A DNA stretch of 64,000 nucleotides from Candidatus Bathyarchaeota archaeon (lineage in GTDB: Archaea > Thermoproteota > Bathyarchaeia > TCS64): the NCBI GenBank assembly GCA_026014815.1, contig JAOZHP010000151.1, positions 1 to 64,000 of the forward strand, in the 5' to 3' direction. The position numbers and the translations under genes are program-made. Below the pieces are notes generated by a model, which saw nothing but the letters and a program-made list of their open reading frames with translations, did not search any database and had not been told where the DNA came from. This document shows positions 1 through 8,969 of the stretch, piece after piece. Position 1 is the first letter of the stretch, and each line of letters begins with the position of its first letter.

Positions 1-5
1 CTATT

Positions 6-368
6 CTAAAGTGTCCAGTTAATGTTGAGTTCATCTAGCTTGCGTTGCTCGACTACTGCCTGAGCCTCAGCTGTCTCTAGGACCATCCGTAGCCCGAGGG
101 CGTAGGTCTCTCTGTCTAATTCTCCGAGGCTGTGCACGGTTCTTCCGCCGTACCGGTTTTTGAGTTCGTTAAACACCTTTTCACGTTCTTCCATGAGGCT
201 CCTTGGTAGCCTTAACGTGATCTTACTCTTTGGTTCGGGAGGCTTTACTCCTTTTACCCAGTGTCCTCCCAGATACCAGATGAACCTCCCGTACTCTGGA
301 ATATTTACCATGGAAAGGTGCATCTCGTACTGGTTCAAATCAGTAGTGTGCTCGTTGAACTGCGCCAA
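6..368 (-). CDS. Hypothetical protein, possible ribbon-helix-helix type
   Basis: A complete 120-residue reading frame ending at a TAG near the window edge. I do not recognise the family. The middle (about residues 48-110) starts with a KITLRLPRSL strand-like stretch and continues with two predicted helices, which resembles a ribbon-helix-helix DNA-binding fold, but this is only a shape argument. There is no signal peptide or membrane segment. It lies 75 bases downstream of the ABC exporter pair on the same strand and could be the last gene of that transcript. Confidence 0.5.
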   Translation of the reverse strand: MAQFNEHTTDLNQYEMHLSMVNIPEYGRFIWYLGGHWVKGVKPPEPKSKITLRLPRSLMEEREKVFNELKNRYGGRTVHSLGELDRETYALGLRMVLETAEAQAVVEQRKLDELNINWTL

Positions 369-443
369 TCACGCCTAGTAATCAGGGGAAACAAACAGTT
401 TAGCAGAAATAGAGGAGATCATTCACCTTGGTTGCACTCAGAC

Positions 444-2336
444 TCAATTATTTACCTCCACCAGCTGCATCTCGCAGAGTTCTCTGTATAAACTGCTGCG
501 TTGTATTAACTGGTCGTGGGTTCCCTCGTTTTTGATCATTCCGTCCTCGAGGACAATAATCCTGTCCATGTCTCTCACAGTTGATACTCTGTGGGTGACG
601 AGTATGACGGTTCGGTTCATCATCTCCTGTCGAAGAGTCTCCTGTATCTTTGCCTCAGTATAGGGATCGACGCTGCTAGTTGCCTCGTCAAACACCAATA
701 TACTCGGGTCCGCTATGATGGCTCGTGCAAGACAGATCAATTGTCTCTGACCATAACTCAGGTTGGTGCCACGTTCATGGAGAACCGTGCCGTAGCCATC
801 CTCAAGCTCCGTTATCGCGTTATGAATGCCCACGTATTTGGCGACACGAATCATCTCCGCGTCTGAGACTTTTAGGTTGCCAAACTTGAGGTTATAATCA
901 ACTGTGCCATTGAACAGGTAAGGTTCCTGAAGCACGATGGAGACCGCTCTCCTCAACGACGAAAAAGAAAGGTCCCGCAGGTCATGTTTGTCAATAATTA
1001 CTTGGCCTTCCACCGGGTCGTAGAACCTGCCTAGCAGATTAATGATAGTTGACTTACCTGATCCTGTGGGCCCAAATATCGCGATCTTCTCACCTGGCTT
1101 GATTCTCAGGTTAATGTTCTTTAGGACAGGTTGATCAGGGATGTAGCTGAAGTGGATTTCCTTGAACTCGATTTCTCCCCTCATCTCATCAAGCTGAATC
1201 GGATTCTCCCTCTCTTGGACCTCTGGTTCCTGATCCAATATAACGAAAATCCTCTCAGCTCCAGCCAGAGCACTCTGGATCTCCCCATACAGCATGGCAA
1301 GGCTCTGTATTGGCGTGAAGAAGCTCTCAGAGTAGTTGCTGAAGGCAACTAACTGTCCGATGGTACGCGTGGCGCCGAGGATTTTCATGCCTCCGAGGTA
1401 CCATATAGCGGCAGTCATGATGCTTCCAAGCACGGTGGCCACGCTGCTGTACGCTACAGAAACAGTTTCCGCTCTTATCTGGGTCTGCATGTTACGTTCA
1501 TTTGTCTCATCGAACTCTAGGAGGCTGCGCTCTTCCTGAACCAGCGACTTGGTGAGCTTGGCGCCATACATCAGATCCTGGACCTTCCCTGTGAGTGATG
1601 CGACGTTCCTACGGGCGGTTCTCCATGCCTCCTTGATCCAGCCTTGAAAAACTCTGCTGGCGACAGCGAGGAGAGGGGCGATCAACAGAGCCACTAGGGT
1701 GAGCTGAGAGTCGATAAACGCCATCACAAGAACAATTGAAAGGGTCATGATCAAGTCAGCGACGAGACCGATGACCCCTGTTGAGAGAATCTTCTTTAAC
1801 GCCTCGGCGTCGTTCGTGACTCTTGAGACAAGTTTTCCTGTGTTACCGTACTCGAAGAACCGCTGGGACAGATTGTTGATGTGGCTGAAAAAATCTGCCC
1901 TGATATCGGCAATTACGTATAGCCCAAGTTTCTCTATATAGTATAGCTGAGTGGTTGTCACAGCCCACTCCACTACCGCAATAACAACATAGAGTAGGGC
2001 TGCTACCAGAAGGAGGCTGCCCAGTTGAGGCTCACTACTGTTGGCTAGACTAACCGCTAATGAATTGATGATGTTTGCAAGCCAGACAGCATCATCGGTG
2101 GGTGTCTGCGCGATGTAAAAGTCTAGGACAGTCTTGTACAGGTAAGGCCGCGCTATGACTGTGAACATTTTGAAGAAGATGAGGACGAGCTGGATGGTGA
2201 AGAGGGTCTTGTGCCTCATCATGTAATCCATGACGATTCTCTTGACTATCTCAATGTCACTCATTCTTCTCACACTGGACTCCTGAGAGCCAATGTCATA
2301 CCTGTCCACGTACTCAGCCACTGGACTCACCTCCAC
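444..2336 (-). CDS. ABC exporter, catalytic half (ABC transporter B family)
   Basis: A 630-residue fused membrane and ATPase protein. An N-terminal part of about 350 residues holds six membrane helices, followed by an ATPase domain with Walker A GPTGSGKST (about residue 421), signature LSYGQRQ (about 525), Walker B ILVFDEATS with the catalytic Glu (about 543) and an H-loop THR (about 580). It starts at a GTG inside the end of the upstream exporter gene (23-base overlap), so the two are translationally linked. The noncanonical Tyr in the signature, together with the degenerate ATPase site of the partner, matches heterodimeric exporters of the TM287/288 type, where one ATP site hydrolyses and the other is degenerate. 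The substrate cannot be told from sequence; drugs, lipids or peptides are possible. Confidence 0.9.
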   Translation of the reverse strand: MEVSPVAEYVDRYDIGSQESSVRRMSDIEIVKRIVMDYMMRHKTLFTIQLVLIFFKMFTVIARPYLYKTVLDFYIAQTPTDDAVWLANIINSLAVSLANSSEPQLGSLLLVAALLYVVIAVVEWAVTTTQLYYIEKLGLYVIADIRADFFSHINNLSQRFFEYGNTGKLVSRVTNDAEALKKILSTGVIGLVADLIMTLSIVLVMAFIDSQLTLVALLIAPLLAVASRVFQGWIKEAWRTARRNVASLTGKVQDLMYGAKLTKSLVQEERSLLEFDETNERNMQTQIRAETVSVAYSSVATVLGSIMTAAIWYLGGMKILGATRTIGQLVAFSNYSESFFTPIQSLAMLYGEIQSALAGAERIFVILDQEPEVQERENPIQLDEMRGEIEFKEIHFSYIPDQPVLKNINLRIKPGEKIAIFGPTGSGKSTIINLLGRFYDPVEGQVIIDKHDLRDLSFSSLRRAVSIVLQEPYLFNGTVDYNLKFGNLKVSDAEMIRVAKYVGIHNAITELEDGYGTVLHERGTNLSYGQRQLICLARAIIADPSILVFDEATSSVDPYTEAKIQETLRQEMMNRTVILVTHRVSTVRDMDRIIVLEDGMIKNEGTHDQLIQRSSLYRELCEMQLVEVNN

Positions 2337-4155
2337 GTCCGATGTCCAGCTCCTGTGACTCTATGAGCCGCCGGTAACCACTGCTTGACTTGAGAAGGTC
2401 CCGGTGTTTTCCCTCGGCGATTATCCTGCCATTCTCCATTACCACCACTTTATCCGCGACTTCACAAGTCGAGGCACGCTGAGTGATTATCAAAGCAGTA
2501 CGTCCTTGGAGAAGAACATCGATCGCTTTCCTGATTTGGACCTCAGTCTGGGCGTCTACATTGCTTGTCGAGTCGTCCAGAATGAGTATCCTCGGGTCCG
2601 TCAATAGTGTCCGCGCGATGGACACACGCTGTCTCTGTCCTCCTGACAGCGTTATACCTCGCTCCCCAACGACAGTGTCATAGCCGTCTGGCAAGCTCTC
2701 TATATGCTCATGAATCTGAGCTGCTTTAGCGGCTGCAACTATTTCCTCCTCTGTTGCCTCCGGCTTACCGTACGCAATGTTGTTTCTGATAGTATCAGAG
2801 AAAATGAACACATCTTGGAGCACAATACCCACTTGTTTACGTAGGTTCCTAAGCTCAATCTCTCGGACGTCCACGTTGTCTACCGTGACGCTGCCCGCGG
2901 TAACATCATAGAACCGTGGCACGAGTTCCGCTAGCGTGGTTTTCCCTGAGCCGACGTACCCCATCAGGGCTACTTGTTGTGATGACTCGATCCTCAAGGT
3001 GATATCTTGCAGTGTCTCTCTTCCCTCTCCGTAACTGAACGATACGCCACGGTAATTGATCTCTCCCTCTATCTCGATTCTAACGGGGTCCTGTGCCTCC
3101 GGTACGTCCTCACCGATATCGATGACTTCGAAAACTCGTCTAGCGCTAGCAATAGCGTCATTGTAGAACATGATGAGACGGGCGAACATCCTCATCGGAC
3201 CCACCAACTGAGCGAAGTAGATTCCGAAGAGCACAATCTCGCCAATGCTCAGGTGACCGGCTGCTGCCTCTTGACCTCCGTAGTATATCACGAGAGCGAT
3301 GCCGATGGCGACCATAGCAGCCGAGCTTGGCCTATATATGCTCTGGATGCGTGATGCCTGGAGGCTCGTATCCACGTATCCCTCGTTCTGATGCTGGAAC
3401 CTCTCAAAGAAGTGATTCTCCATGCCATGAGTTTTGATGAGCTTGTGGCCTACTATTCCTTCTATCAGCACGTTGTTGAGGTTCCCGAACTGGTTCTTCG
3501 CCCGAGCAAGATACCCGCTTATCCTGCTTGAGTACAGGTGAGTGCTGAGGAAGATGAATGGCATTGGTATGCAGCATATGAGGGTTATGCTGGGGTCGAT
3601 GATGTAGAGTATGTAAACTGTGAACAGGAACTGCATACCGTGCCTAAAGATCTCTCGCACTGTCTCGCTGTAGAACAGGTCTATGGCGCCCATGTCACTG
3701 GTTATCCGGCTGATGATCTGTCCGGACATCACCTGGTCAAGGTATGAGAACGACTTGTGAATGAGGGCGTAGTAAAAGTCGCGTCTCATGACACGTAGGA
3801 TGTTTTGGCTGAGAGCCGCCCTGAGAGTGATATGGATTACATGGAAAAAACCACGGATTACTGCTAGAAGCACAATGAGGCTGCACAATATTATCAGGAG
3901 CCCTGTCTGGTCGGTTACACCTGTCAAATTTTTCACGAGATCGATGAACCAGTGTGTACCTCCAGGAACAGGCACTAAAATAAAGTCAATTATTAGAGCC
4001 ACAATAAGGGGCGCGATTAACGCAAAGATTCCATGCCTACCGAACGCCGTGAGAACTATTCCAATAAATATGCCCATGAAGGGCTTCATATACCCTAATA
4101 GCCGTTTAGTTAGCTCCCAGTCGGAAGGATCGTACTCAGAAACCAAAGCAGTCAC
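2314..4155 (-). CDS. ABC exporter, half with degenerate ATPase site
   Basis: A 613-residue partner of the downstream exporter half, with six membrane helices and then an ATPase domain. Walker A is GYVGSGKTT (about residue 397) and the signature is a canonical LSGGQRQR (about 500). Walker B is LILDDSTS, with Asp where the catalytic Glu should be (about 521), and the H-loop is TQR, with Gln replacing the switch His (about 555). This pair of changes is the known mark of the degenerate subunit in heterodimeric exporters such as TM287. The start is GTG. The gene is divergent from the ureohydrolase gene across about 115 AT-rich bases that must hold both promoters. Confidence 0.9.
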   Translation of the reverse strand: MTALVSEYDPSDWELTKRLLGYMKPFMGIFIGIVLTAFGRHGIFALIAPLIVALIIDFILVPVPGGTHWFIDLVKNLTGVTDQTGLLIILCSLIVLLAVIRGFFHVIHITLRAALSQNILRVMRRDFYYALIHKSFSYLDQVMSGQIISRITSDMGAIDLFYSETVREIFRHGMQFLFTVYILYIIDPSITLICCIPMPFIFLSTHLYSSRISGYLARAKNQFGNLNNVLIEGIVGHKLIKTHGMENHFFERFQHQNEGYVDTSLQASRIQSIYRPSSAAMVAIGIALVIYYGGQEAAAGHLSIGEIVLFGIYFAQLVGPMRMFARLIMFYNDAIASARRVFEVIDIGEDVPEAQDPVRIEIEGEINYRGVSFSYGEGRETLQDITLRIESSQQVALMGYVGSGKTTLAELVPRFYDVTAGSVTVDNVDVREIELRNLRKQVGIVLQDVFIFSDTIRNNIAYGKPEATEEEIVAAAKAAQIHEHIESLPDGYDTVVGERGITLSGGQRQRVSIARTLLTDPRILILDDSTSNVDAQTEVQIRKAIDVLLQGRTALIITQRASTCEVADKVVVMENGRIIAEGKHRDLLKSSSGYRRLIESQELDIGRGGESSG

Positions 4156-4272
4156 CTATAGGATTGATGAATTGGATAATTATCTATTTATGAACTTCGT
4201 GTTTCGAACACATCTACCAGTCAATGGTGAATGTTATTTATTTTCAGGTTCAATTCTATACAGTTGATGTTT
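4156..4272. promoter_or_regulatory. Divergent promoter region, ABC exporter / ureohydrolase
   Basis: About 115 bases between two divergent starts. On the plus strand an AT-rich TTATTTATTTT box near 4234-4245 sits about 28 bases before the ATG candidates at 4267 and 4273, fitting an archaeal TATA box for a leaderless mRNA. The minus strand has an ATAAATAGATAATT stretch near 4176-4192 suited to the exporter gene. A short dyad, GTGTT-TCG-AACAC (4199-4211), lies between the two and could be an operator, though it is short enough to be chance. Confidence 0.4.
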
Positions 4273-5322
4273 ATGAGTTACCCGAGCTGGAGTGAGATCA
4301 AGGATTCATTACTCAAGGGACGAACCGTCCCAATGATCAAGCCCGACATGCCTACATTCATGGGCGTTCCCCACGCGAACGGCTCCGAGGACCTGAAAGG
4401 CGTCGATGTAGCGATTATTGGCGCTCCGTATGTAGCGAGCTGGGGTCCATACAGTGGCGTAAGCAAGGAGGAGTGGCTCGCATCCCCGAAGAGGGTTAGG
4501 CAGCAGTCAGTCAAGTACTGGTCAGGGTCTCTCCAAGAATTCGACATCGATGTGTTCGATCACCTTAAAGTGGTCGATCTCGGTGACGCGGATATTCCCC
4601 CGGAGGTCATCGATAATCCTACTGTCGCTAACATTCTCGCTGCTCAGCGGGCAGTCGAGGAGAAGGTTAACTGGGCCCTCGACGCGGGAGCCATTCCAAT
4701 CGTGATCGGTCAGAACTCGCCCTGCGGCTCCTACGCTATAGCGAAGCCTGTTGCCGAGAGGACAAAGGGTAACGTCGGTGTTATCAGCCTCGATACTCAC
4801 TGGGACAATGAGCCCCTTGACAGGCTCACCATGGACCCGAGGATAGCGGGCTCAGGAAGCTGGAAAGCCAAGATGTACGAGTTCCACGACAACATGCATC
4901 CGAAACACCTCGTAGAGATCGGTGAGAGAGGGATGAGCGGAGGGACCAAAGAGAACATCAAGAAATTACTGGATGAGGGTGCCCACTTCTATCCCATGTG
5001 GGACATCAGACAGAAGGGAATCGAGTGGCTCTGCGGTGAACTTAGTAAAGCTTACGAGGGCACAGAGTCTGTTTATGTTCACTTCGATATCGATGTCATA
5101 GGCGGCGCCGGACCCGCCCCAGGTGACATCCATGGGACTCTAGCGGAGCCAATGGGTATGACAGACTATGAGTTGTTACGGATATCCTACGAGGTAGGGA
5201 AGAGAGGGTTCAACGCCCTCTCGTTTATCTGTATCCCACCGGGGTCAGCAGTGATTTACCGTCTCATCGTATATGTAATCATGTACATGCTGGCGGGTAA
5301 AATTCAATCAGAGACTGAGTGA
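4273..5322 (+). CDS. Ureohydrolase-family protein with degenerate metal site
   Basis: About 350 residues of arginase/agmatinase fold. The second and third metal motifs are recognisable as DTHWD (about residue 173) and HFDIDVIGG (about 270), but the first motif, normally GGDHS, reads GQNSPCG (about 146), so the usual His ligand is absent. The C-terminal tail NALSFICIPPGSAVIYR followed by a hydrophobic helix differs from agmatinase and suggests a separate subfamily. Members of this superfamily hydrolyse guanidino compounds to urea, or formimino compounds. Losing one Mn ligand argues for a one-metal enzyme, another chemistry, or a non-catalytic role. An ATG at 4267 is an equally good start. It converges with a canonical agmatinase-like gene 12 bases away. 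Confidence 0.75.
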   Translation: MSYPSWSEIKDSLLKGRTVPMIKPDMPTFMGVPHANGSEDLKGVDVAIIGAPYVASWGPYSGVSKEEWLASPKRVRQQSVKYWSGSLQEFDIDVFDHLKVVDLGDADIPPEVIDNPTVANILAAQRAVEEKVNWALDAGAIPIVIGQNSPCGSYAIAKPVAERTKGNVGVISLDTHWDNEPLDRLTMDPRIAGSGSWKAKMYEFHDNMHPKHLVEIGERGMSGGTKENIKKLLDEGAHFYPMWDIRQKGIEWLCGELSKAYEGTESVYVHFDIDVIGGAGPAPGDIHGTLAEPMGMTDYELLRISYEVGKRGFNALSFICIPPGSAVIYRLIVYVIMYMLAGKIQSETE

Positions 5323-5334
5323 TTTGATAGTATT

Positions 5335-6291
5335 CTATTCAGCTGACTCCAGTTTTTTCCTTAACGCGATGAGTGACATGAATTCGTAGACGATGTTCGC
5401 TGCCAAGAGTGCCGTAATCTGGGATGGATCATACTGGGGCAAGACCTCAACCAAGTCAAAGCCTATCAGGTTCAAGCCCTTCAATCCCCTCACAATTCTC
5501 AGCGCCTCACTGCTCGTGAATCCTCCCACCTCGGGCGTACCGGTTCCAGGTGCATACGCCGGGTCCACGAAGTCGATGTCAAAACTAACGAAAGCCTTGA
5601 CGTCTCCTACGCGGTCATGTATCCGTTGTATTAGGGTATCAATGCCCTGCTTTTGGACCTCAACCGTTGTAATCAAGTCGAACCCTAGTTTTCTCGCGTC
5701 GTTGAGGCTGTCGCGGGAGTAGATGGAGCCCCTCATGCCAACCTGGATGGAATTTTCGACCATGATCAGTTCCTCCTCGACCGCCCTCCTGAAGGGTGTC
5801 CCATGAGTGAATTTCCGACCGAATCTCTTGTCTCCCGTATCTGAGTGAGAGTCGAAATGAATGATGGCCACCGTTCCATGCTTTTTTGCCATGGCTCTGA
5901 GCTCTGGAAGGGTCACGGAATGGTCACCGCCGAGAAGTATCGGGATCACATCTCCATCCAGAATAGGCTGGATGCCATCCTCAATCATCTTATACGAATC
6001 CTCGATGTAACCGGGATTAACAGGCAAGTCGCCATAATCCACCACTGAACAGTGATCGAAAATACTCACATCCAGAACCTCGTTGTGGTGACGAAGCAGG
6101 GCCGAGACGCTCCGGATGGCTTCAGGTCCGAACCTTGCGCCTACCCTGTATGATGCCCCTGTGTCGAAGGGAACGCCAACGATGGCGATATCGACTCCTT
6201 TGGTAGTCTTGATGTGGGGAAGACGCATGAACGTCTTGATGCCGGCGAACCTTGGGGACTCCCGAGGGTCCACAGGTCTGTATTCACTCAT
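5335..6291 (-). CDS. speB: Agmatinase-family ureohydrolase
   Basis: A 318-residue protein with all the standard dimanganese motifs: GGDHS (about residue 120), FDSHSD (about 145) and SFDIDFVDPAYAPGTGTPEVGG (about 225-247). Length and motif spacing match agmatinases, which convert agmatine to putrescine and urea. Related members act on guanidinobutyrate, proclavaminate or guanidine, so the substrate is not certain. It starts at ATG. It is convergent with the degenerate homologue and divergent from a PLP C-S lyase gene across an interval holding two TCACA/TGTGA dyads, which may control both. In archaea this step often serves polyamine synthesis from arginine. Confidence 0.85.
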   Translation of the reverse strand: MSEYRPVDPRESPRFAGIKTFMRLPHIKTTKGVDIAIVGVPFDTGASYRVGARFGPEAIRSVSALLRHHNEVLDVSIFDHCSVVDYGDLPVNPGYIEDSYKMIEDGIQPILDGDVIPILLGGDHSVTLPELRAMAKKHGTVAIIHFDSHSDTGDKRFGRKFTHGTPFRRAVEEELIMVENSIQVGMRGSIYSRDSLNDARKLGFDLITTVEVQKQGIDTLIQRIHDRVGDVKAFVSFDIDFVDPAYAPGTGTPEVGGFTSSEALRIVRGLKGLNLIGFDLVEVLPQYDPSQITALLAANIVYEFMSLIALRKKLESAE

Positions 6292-6394
6292 GTTGAAACG
6301 CTCACTTTTCAGTGGGATGAAGTTCTATAAGATTTTACGTGCATCCCACAAATCATGCGAGTGTACTAGTTCAACTGATTGGTAAGCGTTTGCG

Positions 6395-6410
6395 TTCACA
6401 TGTTTGTGAA
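6395..6410. promoter_or_regulatory. Inverted repeat TTCACA-tgtt-TGTGAA, candidate operator
   Basis: A perfect dyad with 6-base arms and a 4-base spacer, lying between divergent speB (start 6291) and the PLP lyase (start 6483). A second dyad with the same half-site lies about 70 bases away, which favours a shared DNA-binding regulator over chance. Confidence 0.45.
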
Positions 6411-6464
6411 TTAACGATTCCTCACCAGATATTGAGACCTAATTGTTAAATTCGAACCAATAAC

Positions 6465-6477
6465 CTCACATTGTGAA
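6465..6477. promoter_or_regulatory. Inverted repeat TCACA-tt-GTGA, second candidate operator
   Basis: The same TCACA/TGTGA half-site as the dyad at 6395-6410, here with a 2-base spacer and ending 5 bases before the ATG of the PLP lyase gene. A protein bound here would cover the transcription or translation start, so repression is the simplest reading. Confidence 0.4.
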
Positions 6478-6482
6478 TTGCT

Positions 6483-7649
6483 ATGTCATCTTTCGCCGAG
6501 AACGTAGACGAAAAGGTTACGCTTGAAAACATGATGCAGAAGCGTGGGAGCCAAAAATGGAATACCTACGATCCAGATGTGATTCCTCTTTATTTCTGCA
6601 GTCCAGACTATCCCGTGCCGACAGAGGTTAAGGACGCTGCCTCTAAAGCAATCAATGATGAATGCTTCGAGTATCCATGGTTTCCAGAGACCGTTGAAGC
6701 TATGGCCGAGACAACGAGAACCAAGTATGGGATTGAATCGACTGCTGAAGACCTCATGGTCGTCCCGGGAGTAATGCCAAGCCTATGGCTTTCTACGATG
6801 TATGCCTGTAAACCGGGGGACGAGGTGATTCTACCATCCATGATTTTCGGACCATTCATCAGGGCAATTGACTATGTGAATGCCAAGCCAGTTTATCATG
6901 AGTTGAGACAGGAAGAAAACTGGAGATTCGATATTGAGCGATTGAAGGAGCTTATTACAAAGAAGACCAAGCTCATCTTTGTCTGTAATCCACACAATCC
7001 AACGGGTAGAGTCATGACTAAGGAGGAACTCAAAGGTATCGCCGATATCGCAGTCGACCATGATTTGATCGTGGCGTCAGATGAGCTTCACGCTGACATC
7101 ATCTATGATGGGCGAAAACACATCAGTATCGCCTCTCTAGGACCAGAGATAGCGGATAAAACGATCAGCATATACGGGCTTTCCAAGACTTTCGGTCTCG
7201 CAGGCATGCAAATCGGGTGGCTAGTTGCAACAAACAAGGTGATACTGGAGGGGATTAACAAGGTTGCGGGGGACTTGATACAGGGTACAACCTCGATATC
7301 TCTCGCCATAGCTCACGCTGTTCTCACCAAGTGTGATCATTACATTCCGCCACTTGTGGAGTACCTCCAAGAACTGAGAGACTATGGGACTAAGAGGTTG
7401 AATACCATGAACAACGTTGAAGTGGGCTCTCCTGAGGGAACCTACGTCCTCTGGCCGAACATCAGCGGTTATGGGTTATCCAGTAGCGAAATGTCTGAGT
7501 ACTTACTAAAGACAGGAAGAGTGGCCACAACTGACGGCTCCCGCCATGGCCCCACCGGGGAAGGGTACCTTAGGGTAATTTTTCCGACTAGTAAGACTAT
7601 CTTTAACGAGGGTCTTGATAGAATGGAAGAGGCTCTCTCCAAACTCTAA
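6483..7649 (+). CDS. PLP-dependent C-S lyase / aminotransferase, PatB (MalY) type
   Basis: 388 residues of fold-type I PLP enzyme. The motifs are CNPHNPTGR (about residue 168), SDELHADIIYDG (about 200-211) and the Schiff-base lysine in GLSKTFGLAG (about 235). The DELHAD block and the N-terminal WNTYDPDVIPLYFCSPDYP are typical of the MalY/PatB class, which cleaves cystathionine or cysteine conjugates to pyruvate, ammonia and a thiol; some members are aminotransferases. The ATG at 6483 follows directly after a TCACA/TGTGA dyad with no ribosome site, suggesting a leaderless message. No operon partner lies downstream. Confidence 0.85.
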   Translation: MSSFAENVDEKVTLENMMQKRGSQKWNTYDPDVIPLYFCSPDYPVPTEVKDAASKAINDECFEYPWFPETVEAMAETTRTKYGIESTAEDLMVVPGVMPSLWLSTMYACKPGDEVILPSMIFGPFIRAIDYVNAKPVYHELRQEENWRFDIERLKELITKKTKLIFVCNPHNPTGRVMTKEELKGIADIAVDHDLIVASDELHADIIYDGRKHISIASLGPEIADKTISIYGLSKTFGLAGMQIGWLVATNKVILEGINKVAGDLIQGTTSISLAIAHAVLTKCDHYIPPLVEYLQELRDYGTKRLNTMNNVEVGSPEGTYVLWPNISGYGLSSSEMSEYLLKTGRVATTDGSRHGPTGEGYLRVIFPTSKTIFNEGLDRMEEALSKL

Positions 7650-8177
7650 CTACCACACAGCAAGCAAATATAAAGAAATGGCAATCGATGGAACCGGTGA
7701 GAATTGAACAAGCGATATCCTTCACCATACTAGTAAATCTGTGTTCGGTTCCCTCACGTATTACGCGCTCATCTAGGATTCAAGATCAAACGGCTTTCTT
7801 CTTCTCGCTCAATGTCGCGTCGATTGAACAGCATTGGGTGATAATTGACGTTATGCCAGAGAGGAATGAAATCGTCATAATGCTTACTAAAGGGATGACC
7901 AGATCGACCTAGAGTATGGGTGGAGACTGATCGAGAGAAATCGCTTAGATCGATAATCTGCCTATAGCTTACACACCAGGACTGATCAAAACCAGCCACT
8001 GTGTCAAACCCTGCAGCGTTTACAGTCGTACCATCACCACCTCTTTCAAGAGGCCCACGATTGAAAACCTCAGAAATACCCGGTATAGACGATAATGTAT
8101 GAGAGAAAGTGACAGTGTGGAGTCTTTTCTATATCTATTGGCAATCTCCAATACTATGCGTGTAGAAGCCAAATAAT
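7650..8177. other. Non-coding gap of about 530 bases
   Basis: I see no convincing gene here. Short open frames exist on both strands but lack family resemblance and good codon use. An AAATATAAAG box lies at about 7668-7677 just after the PLP lyase. The region could hold a decayed gene or long untranslated sequence. Confidence 0.4.
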
Positions 8178-8933
8178 TTACAGGTTTTCCTCCAGTTTTT
8201 TGGCGATCTGTTTCCACAGTTCATCGTCTGCCATTCCCCTGTCCTTGAACCCGTGCTCCTTCCTCCATGCCCTGTGGGTTAATCCTGCCCCCGACGTCAT
8301 ATGCCTGGCTAGGGAATCGATCGACGGGAACATACCTTTGCAGCCCTCTACTTTGCACCTGACGGTAAGCTCCCGCGCCCTCCAACTCGCGTAGGACCTC
8401 CCCAGCCGGTATGCCTCCTTCAGCTTCTCCCTGGAGCCTGATACGTGACCTCCGTCAGAGCAGTACTTAACCACGTCCAGCCTCATCCCGGCCCACCCGG
8501 TTATCGACCTGAACATCCTGACTGCCAGCTCCACCCCATCCGGGTCCTCGACGAGGTGGGTCAAAATGAGGACCAGCGCCTTCCCAGAGAGGTTGTTCAG
8601 TCCGCCTCCGGCCAGCAGCCCCTCCAGTCGGTCCAGAAATACTTTCATCTGTCCTGCGATGTGCCACCAGTAGATCGGCGTCGCGAACACGATCAGGTCC
8701 GCAGTCCTGAGCATGGGGTAGACCCCCGTCATGTCATCCTTTATGACGCAGCCGGGCTCCTTCATCTCCAGGCACTTCCAGCACCCGATGCAGGGCCTCA
8801 CGTCCATGTCTCTCAGGAAGAGCTCCGTGATCTCGGCTTTTCCGCTCTCCTTCAGTCCTTCAATGAAGCTCTTCGCTAGGGTCACGGAGCTCCCGTCCCT
8901 CCTCGGGCTTGCCTCAACGACCACCGCTCTCAT
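8178..8933 (-). CDS. Iron-sulfur flavoprotein (flavodoxin fold) with C-terminal zinc-finger-like motif
   Basis: 251 residues from the ATG at 8933; a TTG four codons earlier is less likely. The N-terminus is an FMN-binding flavodoxin-like fold (VVVEASPRRDGSS phosphate loop, FATPIYWW). Cysteines 48, 51, 54 and 62 form a C-x2-C-x2-C-x7-C cluster as in archaeal iron-sulfur flavoproteins, which carry FMN and a 4Fe-4S cluster and transfer electrons from ferredoxin. After the flavin domain, residues 193-220 form C-x4-C-x12-H-x8-H, which looks like a C2H2 zinc finger and is not part of the usual family. Codons are much more GC-rich than in neighbours. It is the second gene of a likely operon with the small gene upstream. 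Confidence 0.8.
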   Translation of the reverse strand: MRAVVVEASPRRDGSSVTLAKSFIEGLKESGKAEITELFLRDMDVRPCIGCWKCLEMKEPGCVIKDDMTGVYPMLRTADLIVFATPIYWWHIAGQMKVFLDRLEGLLAGGGLNNLSGKALVLILTHLVEDPDGVELAVRMFRSITGWAGMRLDVVKYCSDGGHVSGSREKLKEAYRLGRSYASWRARELTVRCKVEGCKGMFPSIDSLARHMTSGAGLTHRAWRKEHGFKDRGMADDELWKQIAKKLEENL

Positions 8934-8969
8934 GCTCAAAACCAACTCTTCTGTTCAACCCATCCACGA

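Noticed and set aside
3007-3747. Plus-strand frames of 115 and 69 codons within the exporter gene
   Set aside because: They are antisense shadows of a clearly conserved ABC transporter.
8445-8879. Long plus-strand frame of 144 codons
   Set aside because: It is a shadow of the GC-rich flavoprotein gene on the other strand; its product has no recognisable domain, whereas the minus strand has clear motifs.
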